DNA of 64,000 nucleotides from Taenia hydatigena (GCA_036345935.2 JADWOT020000006.1:14110519-14174518), one strand, 5' to 3'; positions 37,115 to 51,693 are shown, numbered from the stretch's first letter. The notes: generated by a model from the sequence alone, not told the origin. Numbers and translations are program-made.

Positions 37115-40100
37115 CTGCAACAGCACAAAAACGTGATGATTCAGCCGGCACGAGCCGCCTCATTGATGGCATCATCTACGCCCTAGAAAGTGAATTTCAA
37201 CAATGTAATGCCGGAATTTTTGTGTGAGTTATTTCTTTTTCATTGGTGATGGTGGACTTGCGATTGTATTGATTAGTTGCTAGTACTAAAGCTTAGGAGA
37301 TTATATTTCGAGTGCCGTTGAATCAATAGGTAATGCTACAGAAAACACAAATGGCTTGTAAAAGCAACATTCTAGAATTTGTTTATTGACGGTTTCAAAT
37401 CATAGCTTCATGCAGAAAAGACTGAAATTGTGCCATATAAGAATAAGATCTTGTTAAGTCTCACTCGCCTTCCAAGACTGAATGAATGTAAGCAACTTTT
37501 AGCTCATTTAGCTACAAGAAAGTCAAAACGTCACAGTTTGTTTTGGACAAAAATATGCACGAGTTTATGCAGGTTATTGTGCTTGTCTTAGAAGTAAATG
37601 CTTATTCGCAAAATTTATCATGATTGTTGGCCATTCCTCTTTCCAGCGATATGGGACTAGTTGACATTTTAAAAACTGAATGTGAATAGAGTAGCAAATG
37701 GTCTGAGGTTGATGTGCCTTGACTGACGAAACACAATATCTCTTCAGTGCCGGGAGACTTAGCATAGAAGCAGGATGAATTTTAAGCCATCCACAAAAAT
37801 GTTGTCATCCATTCATGATTGAAGGCAGAGAAGAATGCAAGGAAAAATCCGAGGATATTTAGGCAAATAATTCATGCATGCGGGAAAAAATGTAGGGTCA
37901 GTAGGCGAAATCTAAGTGGCAGAGATGTGTGTAGTGGCGACATATCGTCTCCTCTTCCTTTGAATCCATCATGGGCTGCTTTGTGTGAAACAGTTGCTGC
38001 CTTCCGTCCAAAATCAGCCTACCCACGAACGCACTCCGCACACAGCACTTGAGGGAAGAGGCATATCTGGTGCCTGACCTTGGAGCGCCCAATCGGTAGG
38101 CGTGCGCGTGTTCCAAATTAAGCCATAGAAGTCGTGCGTCCAGATCGATGGGCGTAAACACATGCACACAGGGACGGACGGACGAACTGCAGCACTGCCG
38201 ACACTGCATCCGTTGCATTTGTGCCGCGACCCTTCTTTGCCAGCCAAATTATTATCGGTCACTGGGGCACTGAAACTCCACTCCTCCGTCACACAGCAGG
38301 AGCATGTCCGCAAAACCACAAAGTGGAACGATTACATCACTCTAGACGCTTTTTGGAGCGCTTTAAGTCCTAGTTTTTTGCACGAATCATTGCACATTTG
38401 CACACCAAGACATGTCAGCTAGCTACGAAACTTTAATTATGAGTAAAACAAAATTTTAAAAAGCTCAAAAGTAGTTTCAATTCCATAAACATACCGCAGA
38501 GTACGAAAGGAAATCTGGCCCAATTTCACAATTGTCCATGCCTAAAACAACAATTGGAACAACTGAGTAAAGTACGTTATTTGTGATTAACACTTCCACT
38601 CAAAATGCATGTGCCATGTTCTTGCCACCACAACGTTTTCCTCATAAACAGCAAAAACGGTTGTCTGTAGATGTTTTATGACACCGTACAAAGTCCAACC
38701 AAGGTGCGCACGGCTACCGTACAGTAAGAGTAACACGGAAAGAACGCCAATTTAGATATCACATGGCGCCATGTGGACTATTTCGGCTAACTTATACACC
38801 ATATTGCTTGTCTTTCAAAAATGAAAGGGTCGATATGAAATTGAATTGGTGCCATGAAGCACTAAAGCATTCTTCCAAAGCAATCTCCGCTTGCAGCACT
38901 AACAAGGTTAGTTGATGGGATGGCTTTGCAATACTGGGATGGCGTTTCGCTATTATTTATAATCGGCGTGTTGTTTAGCCTGGTACCATAGATGTTGCTA
39001 CTGTCCTCTTAAAATCTGTAAACCGTTTATTATGGAGGTCATTCCGCCGGCGACTGCATTCCTAACTTGACTACACTGTGCCAAGCAAACACACCACCTA
39101 GTGTGCCCAAGTCTAACCAGGCGGACTCGGACGACGGAGATGCCGCTTTTAAAATCTAAAATAATATTTTTATTGTAAAACACTTGAAAGTAAGTTTAAT
39201 TATTGCACCCAGGTATCATAATGAACATCCATTTTAACGCTGGGAATGGCTTAATACCCATTTCAGAAGGAATCAAATAGGTGTCTTAATTTTTATGACA
39301 GGAAGAACATTCAACACAAGGGCGTAGCGTCAAATGTTTGCTGTTTTTAGCGGTGAGACCACCCTCGCGACACTTCAAGGTAGTGTCAGTAGCGCTAGCA
39401 GAAATGATGAGGTAGTAAATAATAAATAAAACAAACATCTCCACACGCTAAAAAGATCCGCTTTGCATAATATTTCCTCGATTCATTTTTGAAAAGATGA
39501 ACACGTTTCAATGCATCTCCGACTTCTATCTCCAGAGTTAGGCACATCTGAAAATAATGTCAAAATTTTAAGTCACCCGCTAAAACATCCCGAAATTGAG
39601 CACTGGAAACCGAACTCCTCTGATATTCTGTTCTTTTCATGTCGAGCTTCCGTTTCCTGTTTACATGCCAAAGTTCAGTTAATACAGTTTTGTGCGTCGT
39701 TCTTAATGTGGAAAAGTCTAATTAAGTAGGAAACGCTGTCAAGGTCGAGATCCTCATATCGGTACGCCTTTAGGAAAGTAATTCAGTCGTGTGATCCACT
39801 TGGGAGCCCAATTGTTGTTTCAACCGAATAATAATAATAATAAATTCGAGAAGGTTATGGAGCACGTAATGAGTGATTAATATGTAACAAATACTGGCTT
39901 AATTTAAAACTTCATCGACACGTACCTCCTTTGATTTCATCATAATAGGTTGCAGAGGTAAAAAGCTTGTTAATAAGCAATATATCCACCAACCATTGTT
40001 ATTCCAATACACTTTTTTCAATCAACTATCTTAAACTTAGTGTTAAGGTTCTGTAAAACCCTTTAGTACTAGTGGTGATTTTCGCATGTGATGAGACAAC

Positions 40101-43100
40101 GTTAAGACTATTAGCCTGAATCTTTTAGGCTGGAGAATGGTAAAGGTAATATCTACACCGACTTGTACTATGTAGTTGGATCGAGCTATTTTTGAAGAGA
40201 AGAATAATGTTTCACTTGTACACTGTTGCTGAGATGCCGGTTGCAATTAATGACTCCTCCATTCGTCGCCCTTCCTCTTGCTCACTTGTTCTTTTCCTTT
40301 CTTCCTCTTCCCTCCTCTTTGGATATGTCTCTCTCTAACCCCCAATTTGGTGTGAGGTATCTTTGGTGACGTTTCATGCATGCACAAGGATAGGGAACAG
40401 GAAGCTGTAGGATGGGCGAACGTCTGGGTACGCGTGAAGGCACATACACGCATGCAAATGACCGTTCACCAGAATCACTGTGTCAAGCGATGGGAGAGCA
40501 CCTCATCGGAAGACACGATTTAAGAACTGGAATGCCAAACTGTGCACAATCTCATCCTCTTTGATTGATGCATTCAATTCCAATTCACTAAAGGGTTGCA
40601 TCGGTCAAGTTAAGTGTGATATTTTTTGTGAAAAATAAGCACTTTGTGTTTAGGATGGCCATCGCATATAACCTCTTCCAATCGAGGATTCAACGGATGA
40701 TTGCTACGAATTCGGATAAAGCTATGCCGTAAAATCTCAAATGTCACTTTCTTCATAGGTTTGTTACACCTTGATGTAGATTCACGCCTACAACTTGCGT
40801 TAATAGCTATTTACTACTAGATTCCAATGGAATTCCGGCTATGATGGAACAACTTATAGTCCGAGTGCTAAGAAAACCGGCATGATTGGTGAATTTTGTA
40901 GTTAGCGGTAGCGTATTTGATAATTAGCGTGGAATAGGGGCATAGGAAGTGGAGCGAATGCGCCCACCTGCATCTAGTATTAGTTGTGGTTAGAATTGGA
41001 GTGAGACAAACGTACTTTAAAATCACTAAGGAGCCCAGCTTTGAGACCACTTTGATCAGGATACCTTATCACTTTGCCTCTGTTAAGTACAATAGCGTCA
41101 AAGGCAAACTTTCAAATCCACCTAGATAATATCGAAACGCTTCTTTAAGAGTGTCAGAAGCTTGCTTTCTACTATTTTTTTCACAATTACATCGTGTCGA
41201 CTCGAAAACTTCCATTGCGAAAATCGGCATACACCCTTTTATTGCAAAAGGAAATTCTCTCTGAAAATATTTCAAAAAATACGTTATTGGTGTATGATCA
41301 AGTTAACTCGGTTTCTTTTTGAATGTCCCATAAATGATTTATTAAAGTAACTGTTTTGCATATTTTTGAAATAGTATCCATGAGCACATTGACGTAGTAC
41401 ATGAATTATTTTGCGAGAAAACAAAACATTTACAAAGGGATGGATATAAATGTATTCTAAAAGGATATCAGTCCATCTTGGTTGATTTCGAATTGAAACA
41501 AGGCTAAACGGGATAGACCTTTAAAAGGGCTCCGGGAGTCTGATGTTCTCCGAGTTGGTAGAGAGCTCTGCAGTCGATTGCGTTGGCTCCTTCATCTAAT
41601 TTACTGCTCACATATACACACACACACACACACACCCTAATTGGTATTGACTTGAGCCCCGGTTTAGCAGCAGTTACCTCTACCACCTCGGTAATCCACG
41701 TTCGGCACATCTCACTCGACAGTCAAGCAGTGACAGTTTGTTTGCAATCAAAGACTCAACGACAACTTTGAGCGAATATTTTGCTGGTAATGCCATGTAC
41801 ATGCATAGGGTCTATAACTCAGGGACGTCAACGACAGTTCAAATTTAGATAAATGCTTTCGAAAAACACCATTTCGATGTATAAAAATGGAGTTGATATC
41901 ATGCATCAAACTGTGACCACCAGCCAACAAGATATCATTAATTTGAAGGAAGGCACGTTCGGGGAAACGTAACAGTACATTGTAGGCATCAGTTCCAAGA
42001 GTCTGCGCCGCAAGAGTAACAACTGGAATTACTCGAAAATGTTTGGATGGTGTTTTACGTCATTAATATGCAAATCCAGCTAGTTAAGAGCAATTCAATT
42101 AAAAACTACCCTAGTCTCACTTACATGCCACACAAGCCTAAATACGGCTAGCAAACAAATAATACTAGCTTCCAAAACTTGGTCATGTAACAGCGCTTAT
42201 ATTCCATTCGTCAGTTGAATAGATTTTCCTGATTTTTTACTTTGATGTCGACAAATTTTTAATTTTAACTTTCCAAAATGAGCCATGTTTTACTATTTTG
42301 ATAAAAGGCGACCCAATTCCGACTTACTTGCTAAATTTGCTGTGTACGAAGGTTAGGTGAAAATGCTGAGATGTTAACAACTATTCTGAGGTGATACTAA
42401 ATAAATAAACAAACAAAACTTCTCGCATTCAATTTTTAAAGACTTACAGGTAAAAAAATAAGGGCTGTCTGCCATCAACGCAATTTTAGTTATGATACTG
42501 TTTTTATGGGGCAAGCCCTCGAAACCCGTGCATTTTTCTGAGTGCATTGTCGTCTTGAATGCTGGCAAGTGTCCCTCTGGTTATTTTTACATGCCTTAGC
42601 TGCGAATCATAAATAACATGTTTTGGAGATATCAGGGTGAGTTCACTCTCAGGTGTGGGCATAGAAAAGGGGGTGTTTCGGAGATCCGAAATATACGAAG
42701 TATGCACCCTCGTTGATCGTATGCGACCACCCGACAGAGAGCCATCGAATGTGGCCAGGTAAAGAATTCTTCGATTAATGAGAAGTTGGTTGTTTTTAAT
42801 GAGGTGCTGTAGGCAAAGTAACAGCTGTTCAACTTAAATACGGGGATGTGCATGTGCGCAAGGTTGGACACCGCACGGGGAACGGACGGACGGGTGGACG
42901 AACAGCCTGACGAGTGGGGCCTAGCGAGGGCTACGTGAAGCACGTGAGGGAAGGCAGAATATCTACGGAAAGGTAACAACAACAACAACCACCACTAGCG
43001 CTGCCACTCTTTTCGCTTCTGCTGTCCACCCCCACTCCGCCTCCTTACCCCACTCTCACCCGCCCTCACTCCACCCCACCCTGGCAAAGCCCTGCACAGC

Positions 43101-46100
43101 ACGACCCATCACTTGCATTAATGGGGAAACTAAGTTAAATGTGCACACAGTCAGCAGTAGTCATGATCGGCAAACTTGTATGAAGCTGTAACACCAACTG
43201 GTGTCGGAAATCACTTCACATGCACATACATTCGAGCTTATGGGTATATATACATACACTTCAGAAAGTAGCACAACAGTTGTTCTCATTCACAAGATAC
43301 TACCAAGTGTCTGTTTATTCCACTAACTCTCCCTTTTAGAGTGCCCTCGTGCCCTCCCGTTGCCTGTCTGTCCCCATTAATATGATGTAATATAATCAAC
43401 AATCGCAAAGCAAGTACACTCATCGCTTTGCGTCACTCATGGGTTTTCATGCGGCACCAGACCAGAACACGAGGTGATTGTCCTATTTTGAGCTAACAGA
43501 GCGCACGCATGACGAGAATAAACTAAAGTTGAGGAAAATCATGTGTTTAGATTTAAGTATCTGTTTCAATGCCTCTAAACAATTTCTAGCTCCTTTGAAG
43601 TTTCCAAAAACTAACCGACAGATGTAGCGTATAAAGCTGCACACCTTAATGAGGATCCAACTGTGTTTCCTTTACAATGATTTTAGTAAAGCATTAAGTT
43701 GGAATTCCACCTTTTTATTCAATGCGTTCCTAACCTAAAAACCTTGCTAATCTGTTCAAGAAAGTGTAACGTCTAATTTGGAATACTTTTATCGAAACCG
43801 GGTTGTTGCGTAAGTTTGACAAATGGCAATGCTTTTTCGGTAATTCGATTTGTCCAACATTGGTAAGTGCTTCGTATCGGAGGCATGCAAGGGTCCTTCT
43901 ATCTAAAGCCTCGCAACAGTGCGTGCACTTGCCACAAATTGGGGCCGAGAATGGAGTTGCAATCTAAAGTACGCACGACCAATGCAGCTGGCTTCGGCTT
44001 CCCACAATGGGTGCAGGAACACCCATCCCAGAGATACACTTATAGGAGCCTGAGTTTACTGCCCTCTTTTCGCGGGAAATAGTCCCAAGAGTGCACAGAA
44101 GCAACCACCTCGATTATCCTCATGAAGATAACTTGAAGAATAGTTACATTGTAAACGATTTACGATTAGTAATCGGCAATAAAACCAGGACTGAAAGGGA
44201 AGAGGTTTGAATGCATCGAACTACTTGCCAAACTAAACCTCGAAGGTGATGTTGCTCAAACGGTTAATTTTTGTTTTTCATTGCAGAAAGAAATGGTTAG
44301 TCATGCAACGCTAATTTAAATATGTAACACATTATGATTGCAAAACCTACAAGTTTTCTTCAGATCACTGGAATTTGAGCGTGGACAATGCTCTTCTTTT
44401 CCAGTGGAATTAACATCCATAAGACAAATGGAGGTTAAAGCGATAGCAAAACGACTTTAAATTTCCACTTTGGAAAATATTGCCATTAATCCCATCGAAA
44501 ACCGCGCAATCCGTTTATCCGTGACAACCGCTAATTAGGCAAACGAATCTGTTACCAACGACTAATGGTGCAAAATCATAAAATAGCAGTAGATTTTGCC
44601 AAGACATAATTTACCAATGATCAGTTTGTATTTTTCCAGCACCGAGAACTGGAACTTTCTTTACACATTATGCCTCTCAACTACCATATGCCACAAACGA
44701 TATCTTTGTGATTTTTAAAGGAAGTTTAGACGACCTAAAACTTAGGAATTACTCCGCTCACAAAGGACTGATCATATAGGTGGGAACTAACCTTTAAAGT
44801 GAACTGCCTCGAATTTAAGCTGCTGGTGACGTGGTGGAACAAAATACGATGTTTGAGAAAGTTAATGAAATGCATTTCATTGGCTTCAAGGTGATTCTAT
44901 TCCAATAATCCTTAACTCTTTTTTTTTTTAAAACAGATTCAGAACCAGGGGTGACAGTATTTTTCGACTCTGATCAGGTATCAGTAGCACCATCAATTTT
45001 TCATCAGTCCCCAATTCACTCACCCCAAGATCGTATTTAAACATAGCACCCTCCTAAATTCCACAATTAAATGATTATTTTAGGTCAAATGGTTGTTATG
45101 AGTTTTTTTATCTACCCGGTGCGGTCTACTAAGAATTCTCCCACTAGCCACAATTCCGATAAATAGCATATTTTGGTATTCTTTGGAATGATATCGCTGA
45201 AATCGGCTAATAAATCGGATGGACCAACAGCAGAACTGTCAATCTCGCAAATGGAAAAGTAAATTCAAGCAAAAAGCCTATTGTAAACTTGAAATTGCAC
45301 AAAATAGTACCGAATTGGAATTATCTTTCTCTTCTTGCAATGATAATAAGCACGCACTTTTGCTACATTAATCTTAATCTAGAACCCAGCACGCTAGGCG
45401 ATGCTGAACAAATAATCGCATGTTTGGATAAAGAGTCCTAAATTAGTAAGTTCCTCTGCACAAATGCGTCTTGCTGCGCAAATATGGAGAGATTCAAAAG
45501 TTATTAGATCCCACCATTGGAAGGACTCTAATGAAGAGCCAACTCACATCCTGCCTTGTTTTTAGCTGTAAATCTGCATCATTCTAGAACTTAATTCATG
45601 AACCACTACGAAATTACTTATTTTAAATCAACAAAAGTTCATAAAATTTAACATCAACAAATTGTTAAAATGGCTGAAAGTGCTTGGTGTATCACCGTCA
45701 ATCCCAAATAAAATAGGCATTTATTTTGTCCAAGAAAGGAGAAGCTGTATTTTACCATGATACCGCGCTTTTACTTGCACCTCGATTACATGAAGCGTCT
45801 TGAATAAGTGCTGTGGCATTTTCGAAATTGCGCTACATCACAGTGCTCTATCGCGGTGCCGCAACAATTTAAATCCTCAAGCACTCAGCAGACTTCACGT
45901 AAAAAACGCACAAAATACAATTCAGCATCTGGTACATCTTACTCTGAGTGCTTCAAAAGTTGTCGTGGATGTCCTCGTTATAGTGTACCTGATGAATGAT
46001 CCAAAGGATTCAAATGAACTAATTAGGCCAGCGTTCACCCATAGATGTGTGTATGCACGAGATAGCGTAAGGCCGAAACAGACGCCGTCAGAACGATGGG

Positions 46101-46109
46101 ATGACTCAC
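37115..46109. other. Long non-coding stretch, possibly Yorkie intron
   Basis: No recognisable exon. Notable contents are a GC-richer patch at about 37.9-38.3 kb, an AAT microsatellite at about 39829-39845, a CA run at about 41616-41634, and a C/T-rich tract at about 43010-43085. If the 37 kb exons belong to Yorkie, this interval is intronic on the minus strand. Confidence 0.4.
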
Positions 46110-49100
46110 TTGAATCGAAGCAGGCCACCTTAGTATGCTCGGGAGTCTGGTTGGCGCTGGGAATTGAGTGACCGCCAGCCACGGAGGGTCCTACGCCGCT
46201 GTCCATGCTGCTCTGGTGCGAATGCTGTGCCGAAGAGATTTGCTGGGTTGCCACGGTTCCACCGGCACCGTACTCACTGGTTGTTGAGGCAGAGGCGGTA
46301 CCAGGGGGCGGCATGGAGGCCTGTGAGAGGAGGGGGAGGAGGGGTGTGGTGCAGAACATCTGCTGGAGGTGGGGAAGAGGCGTCTCGCCGGTGCCGCGAC
46401 TCAGCGACAGTTCCTCCATGTCTTGAGCCAAGTGGCCCGAGGAAGTAGCAGGAAGTGGTTCGCTCGAGGGAAACATTGTTGCCCCATAATTAGAGTGATG
46501 CAGCCTCGTGAGGGAGGAGCTCGGACCGAGAGCGTAGCCGCTCGAACCACCTCCACCACCGCCTCCCATACAGGAATCTGCGTGGCCTGGCACACCACTC
46601 ACTGTCATGGGCACTGGCTGACTCGATGATCTACAAAGCAAACGCAGCACACACGCAATTTGAACTTAGGCCAATTCAATTTATCACAACTTTTTATCAT
46701 TAAATTTGTGAAGCTACGAGGAGAGGGAGACGATGTAGTGAGATCATTAGGAACTGCTATTTCTAAGTGGCGAATAAATTCTACTCTGATGCAGTTTGGG
46801 TCTGTTGATAATGATCTACGTAGCCCATTACACCGTACTTCAGGTCATCACGTTGTGCCTCTGACAGCACCATTCATGCCTCCAAACTTAGTCCATGGCC
46901 CTTCGGCACGACGTAATGATGGGAGCATCAGATCAGAAAAATGTGCAAAAACACAAAATAAGTTTTATCTTTAGCTTGAATGAAACCACCAACGGAAATA
47001 TAAACTAAATATCAATCAAGAAGGTATTTTGTTATAAAATATAAGGCTAGTGAGAGTAGGACATTATTTTGAGCAGTCTAAAAATTTCATGACCACCTCT
47101 GTTAGCATGAAAGTATTCTTTTGCATAACCAGACCTATCTCATCGAGTGCCCCACGCTTGTTTATATAACGGTGGCCAAAAAATGTCACATCTTGTGTTT
47201 CTTCAAAGAAGGCACCGTTTTAAGTCAGAAAAGCCAGCTGAAGTGTAAGCGGACACACCACTTAAAGCACATTGGTTCGCTCAGAAGCGCAAAAGTCACT
47301 GCCGTCGAGTTGTATGCACAGCCAATTCACACAAATGCACCAAACTGAAAGTTTCCGACTATTCAGCCACTAGAACAGGGATATGCACACACTGAGTACC
47401 TCTATGATGCTTCCCTTATTGCCTGAATAAGATAAGCACTTTAGGATGTGCAAAATCCAGAGAGTCGCAAGAAAATCGAGCATTAATTATACAAAAGCAT
47501 TCAGGTGCACATTGGCGTAGACGAAGAAGGAGAGGTACTAAATTTACCCCCGACTAAAGCCAACGCCTATTTTTAGAATAGCATTAGTCATTGCAATACT
47601 GGACAATTTGCCGATTCGGGATCCAATTCCACGTAACCCCAAATACACAATCGCAAAAACTCCAGTACAATCCTTAATTCACTACGAAATCTAATAGTTC
47701 ATAGGGGAAATATTGTACTTAAAGTTGCTAAAATTGAACTGCGTTTGGAAATTGCGTATGCTAAAGCAAAGCAGAACCTATTAAAGTTCACTAAAGCAGT
47801 GCTAACAAATTTGCAGAGGTAAATTTCATTACAATGTTCTTCCAAACTAATCTCCAGAAACGTTGCTCACTTGTGCTTCAAGCCAAGTGCTATTTTGAGT
47901 ACTTCTCTACTAAGCACAAAACGTTCGGAAAGTTTTTTCCCTGCAAATTTGGCAAAGTACGTTTACTTTCTACGCAATATAAATGTCGTTCATGGAGCAT
48001 GAGTCACACTGACGAATCCCCATTGCTACTCACATCCCTTATTCAGTTAAATGTCAGTGAAGGCAGAAAATCTTCAGGACCTTCTAGTTTATTCTTGTTC
48101 TCCAATTCGTTTGTCACCTCTAGCTTCAGTTTTATGCGCTGTGGCGGAGCAATGCATCTTCGTGTCTTTGAATAAGCTTAGAATTTGCCAAAAATTTTAA
48201 TTTACAACGAAATGAAGCAACTAGCCTTGGCGCTACAGTGGCTTTGAAGCCCAGATGCATTTTGGAACCCGGCTAAACTTGAGTTTGCAATTGTGAAAGG
48301 CAACATGCACTGCACTAGAGTATGGCAGAAATAGGATTACTTGATCCTATGTGTAAAATTCATTAGTACTACATGCATGTGCATGTGGTCGTACGCTTAT
48401 TCAGGAGTATTTTAAGTTCATCATGGAGTTTGCCATAGCTGATTCTTAATTTTTAACATAAAAGTAACGTAAAAGAGCTTTTATGTTCTATGTGATAATA
48501 ACTCGTGTCACTACTTTGGTAATTGGGTGAATCAAATAAAAGCCGACAAACCTCTACGAATGCATGATTTGGAGAATAGGGGGTAGGAATAGATCTATGC
48601 TTAAATCGAATTATAGACCACGGGATGTAAAAGAGGTCAAGAACTTCGAGACCTTAACTTCAAAGGCTTGCACTTTGTTGATACAAGAGATCCGACTCGT
48701 CACCAGTACCATTAAACAACGCGCCTCTGTATTGCAAGATCTAGAGGGTCGATTTGGATCTGCCAACTCCACTTTTCGTTTGTGTGCACAATGCAATAGG
48801 AGGCCTCTCATTTAACGCTCTGTGGCAGCATATTCTCCTCATTTCACCAAATTTTACTTATAAAAATTTTATGCTCTAATTAATGCATTCCAATGCAAAT
48901 ACATTAATCTTTAGATAAATTACTGCAAAGCCCCAGGTTAAGAGTTACCTGCGCCAAACTTTGGAAAAAAAATTTGACGGGGGTCTGTGAATAATTGAAC
49001 GAAGTCAGTGAACATTCAAGCTTCATTTAAATTGCTTACCTATTTTCCATCTAATTTACAATAATGTTAGTTTCCTTTTGGGAGTGCAATTAGGCTTTAA

Positions 49101-50971
49101 GAGCAATTCTGATTTCTGGATAACTAATTGATACTAAATAAGTTTCCAATTTGTTTGAGTCTGCAAATCCTCGTTCTTAGTTTTTTAAAAGTTACCTTAG
49201 GTTCATGCTTTAAGAGAGCTCTAATTTCACAAAACTAAACAACGCAATTCGGATAAAATCGTGTCAGACAAAAAAATTATAGATTTCATTTGAGTAAAAA
49301 GTGGAACTATGACTTCGAAAATTGTTTAGGGAGGAAATAATACAAGTGCCAAAGTGCAAAAGGCGTAAAAATTGAATGTCAAAAAATTATAGCAAAACCT
49401 TGTAAAAGTAAATGTAAAAAGAATAATTAACACTCTTTTGGGGGCCATTTGAAGCATATTAACTCGATTTCTACTTGTTTGGATGATAGAATACCTTTTC
49501 AAGCATTAGGCTACGAAACAAAATTCGCAAATTCCTTTGTCAGGATGTTGAGAGAATACGACGATTTTGGAGATTTCACCGGCGCACTTGTGTCATTCCA
49601 TAATTAAGCATATTTGGTATTTTCTAATTTAAAATCAAAATAGACGTACACATGAGAGATGGAGATGTAGAAAAGAGCTGCAGGAACTTACTTGGTATGA
49701 GTGATGTGCTGCTGTTGTTGCTGGTGCTGCTGTCGCGAAGGCATCGGCTTGGAGCCCTGAGGGGGAAGGAGGTTCATGGGGAGAGCACGCGGCGTAGGCG
49801 CTACATGTGTCATGGAGAAGGTACCAGGATGCTGCATTCGCGGCACTGAGGCCGGTCTAACGCCTCCACCCCCACCACCTCCCGAGACTAACTGGCCGGC
49901 TGTGTTGCCTGGGGAACCGGGCAGCGTGGAGCAGCAACTGGTGGGTTCGCCTCCTCCACCCCCGCCACTCATTCCCGTGGAGTCAATTGGAGATAGCACT
50001 GACATCGGGGAAGCCGGTAATTGCCGATGACCCTGATATTTCAGCAAGATATCTTGTTTCCCAGATATTGATTACATTGAAGCATAAATGTTTGGTGACC
50101 GTATAGATAAAAATTAAGCAAAAATGTTGGAATATATAAATAATGCTTTGAAGTATTTAGCTGGTTAGGGAAATCTCTTACTCACGAACGTCTTCATAAA
50201 GTAATGAAAAGGGATTCAGTGTTAAAACAAGCGTTCACTAGAGGCAATTAAAACCAACCTCTAAGGAATGTGTATTTAATTTTTGACGTCTTGCATAGTT
50301 TATATGAATTTGATCCAATTCCTCTATTGTCATGCCCCACTTCTGTTCGTCCGGCGGGATCCGCGGGTCGAACCTTAACACTCGGCTAGATAAATGGAAC
50401 GTACCATGTAGTTTGCTTCGTTTCGTGATTGAGAAAATAAACCTGCTTATTTTCGTTAATCGCCATCTGAAACTCTGGCGGCAGTTCACATATTGGTGAT
50501 GAAAGGCTGTCAGACTGTCGCGCATCCGAGTAATGAAAGGGGCTGCATACAAAAGTAAAATATAAAAAACTAATACCTTCTGTCTGTATGCGGCGAAAGC
50601 CCTGCATTACACATCATAGGACTCCCCTTTGGGTTGCAAGCCAAGTTTTGAGTAGTATCTAAACTCTTTTGCCTGTTATGGTCGATAGGCTCGGAGAGAT
50701 ATGCGACGTTGGCACCAATACAGGAAGGTGAAGAATTTGACTTCCTATGCGAAATACAAAAGCCATCTTGATTATTCTCCAGTAAGGAATCTGAACACTT
50801 TGAATGCTCCTTCGTTGGTGGAATCCAAAATGATTTTGGAAAATTACGCTCATCCATCGGCTTCGTAGCCTTACTCGAGTCACGATTAAATAACTCCTGG
50901 ATTCCATCGCGAGCACATTCGAAAATCCGAACGCGAGGAGGAGGCACCCGAGAATCACTTTTTTCTTCCAT
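46110..50971 (-). CDS. YAP1: Yorkie/YAP transcriptional co-activator with one WW domain (3' end not fixed)
   Basis: Minus-strand exons with matching phases: 50971-50577, 50542-50405, 50373-50259, 50032-49692 and 46630-46110. Introns are 34, 31, 226 and 3061 nt. The N-terminal exon has a TEAD-binding block (GIQELFNRD, then FPKSFWIPP, compare LPDSFFKPP in YAP). Next comes RKSNSSPS, positioned like the Ser127 14-3-3 site (HVRAHSSP). A WW domain spans the 31-nt intron: ELPPEFQMA, VYFLNHETKQTTW, then FDPRIP. Later exons are rich in Gly, Ser, Pro and Gln, and SSMDSGVG...HSIPSANQTPE matches the DSG phosphodegron area. Yorkie binds TEAD/Scalloped in the nucleus and is held in the cytoplasm by Hippo/Warts phosphorylation. 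The first WW tryptophan is replaced by Phe, and no second WW domain is visible. The fifth exon ends at a GTGAGT donor in phase 1, so further 3' exons must exist. Confidence 0.8.
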
Positions 50972-51509
50972 TAAGACATACGTCGCGAAAGCTCAAGACC
51001 GAAATACACAAGGTATTCGTTTCTTGATGACCTTTCAGACTGGTGGGTTAAAACAAGACCACGGTATTCTAAATTTGAGCAAAACAAGGAAAGTTTCGTT
51101 AAACTGCCAATTATGCTTAAGTAAGCTAATTTTTTTCGCAAATATATGATCTGCCAAAGGTATTTTAGGTTAACTAAAATAAATGCATTTACCAAGGATG
51201 ACTCATCCGAATGCTACTTACAGAAAACTGTGATACGGATTGTGCATAAACGTATAAGCTGTGTAGTTACATGAATTAGTTTCATTTATTTATGTGCATT
51301 TTACGGTTTTCAGCATAAAAGTGGGCAAATTTTATAAATTGTGACACGAACGCAGAACACCACACTAAAAACTGGATTTGATTGCAAAATCAACAATCAA
51401 AATGCAGCAAACGCTGAAATGTTGTAATTTTGGTGACCAGGGTTAAAAACGGATATTTGATCGCTATGTACTAATGCAGCGCCTTGAGGTTTCCCCAAAG
51501 AGAGTAGAA
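50972..51509. other. 5' flank of the Yorkie gene
   Basis: AT-rich DNA upstream of the Yorkie start codon; it should hold the minus-strand 5' UTR and promoter. I see no clear TATA box or upstream exon. Confidence 0.35.
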
Positions 51510-51693
51510 TGTAGAGTCCTGAGGCTCCCTTGATGGCACAAGGAGGCAAAATGCCAGCGCAGAACACATTTATTTGACAGACGGAGGGATTTGGTCTGCT
51601 AGCATGGCCCGGAGGTTAGCCTACGCGGCTAAGGCAATATGGCCACTTAGGTGACCCTGACCGGAACCAGCAGTCCAAATAAACAGTTTTGCA
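51510..51693 (-). mobile_element. LTR-like copy C, inverted
   Basis: The reverse complement of the family: on the plus strand it begins TGTAGAGTCCTGAGG and ends ACAGTTTTGCA (184 bp). Flanking pentamers are TAGAA and TAAAA, consistent with a 5-bp duplication with one mismatch. Confidence 0.65.

Noticed and set aside
42504..42988. Overlapping minus-strand frames considered as the missing Yorkie C-terminus
   Set aside because: No acceptor of useful strength precedes either frame in the phase required, and neither shows YAP-like residues.
47834..48175. 113-codon plus-strand frame
   Set aside because: Composition is typical of random AT-rich DNA, with no motif, splice context or compositional change.
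48564..48815. 83-codon plus-strand frame with a helical-looking stretch
   Set aside because: No recognisable family, no splice signals in phase, and an equally open antisense frame.
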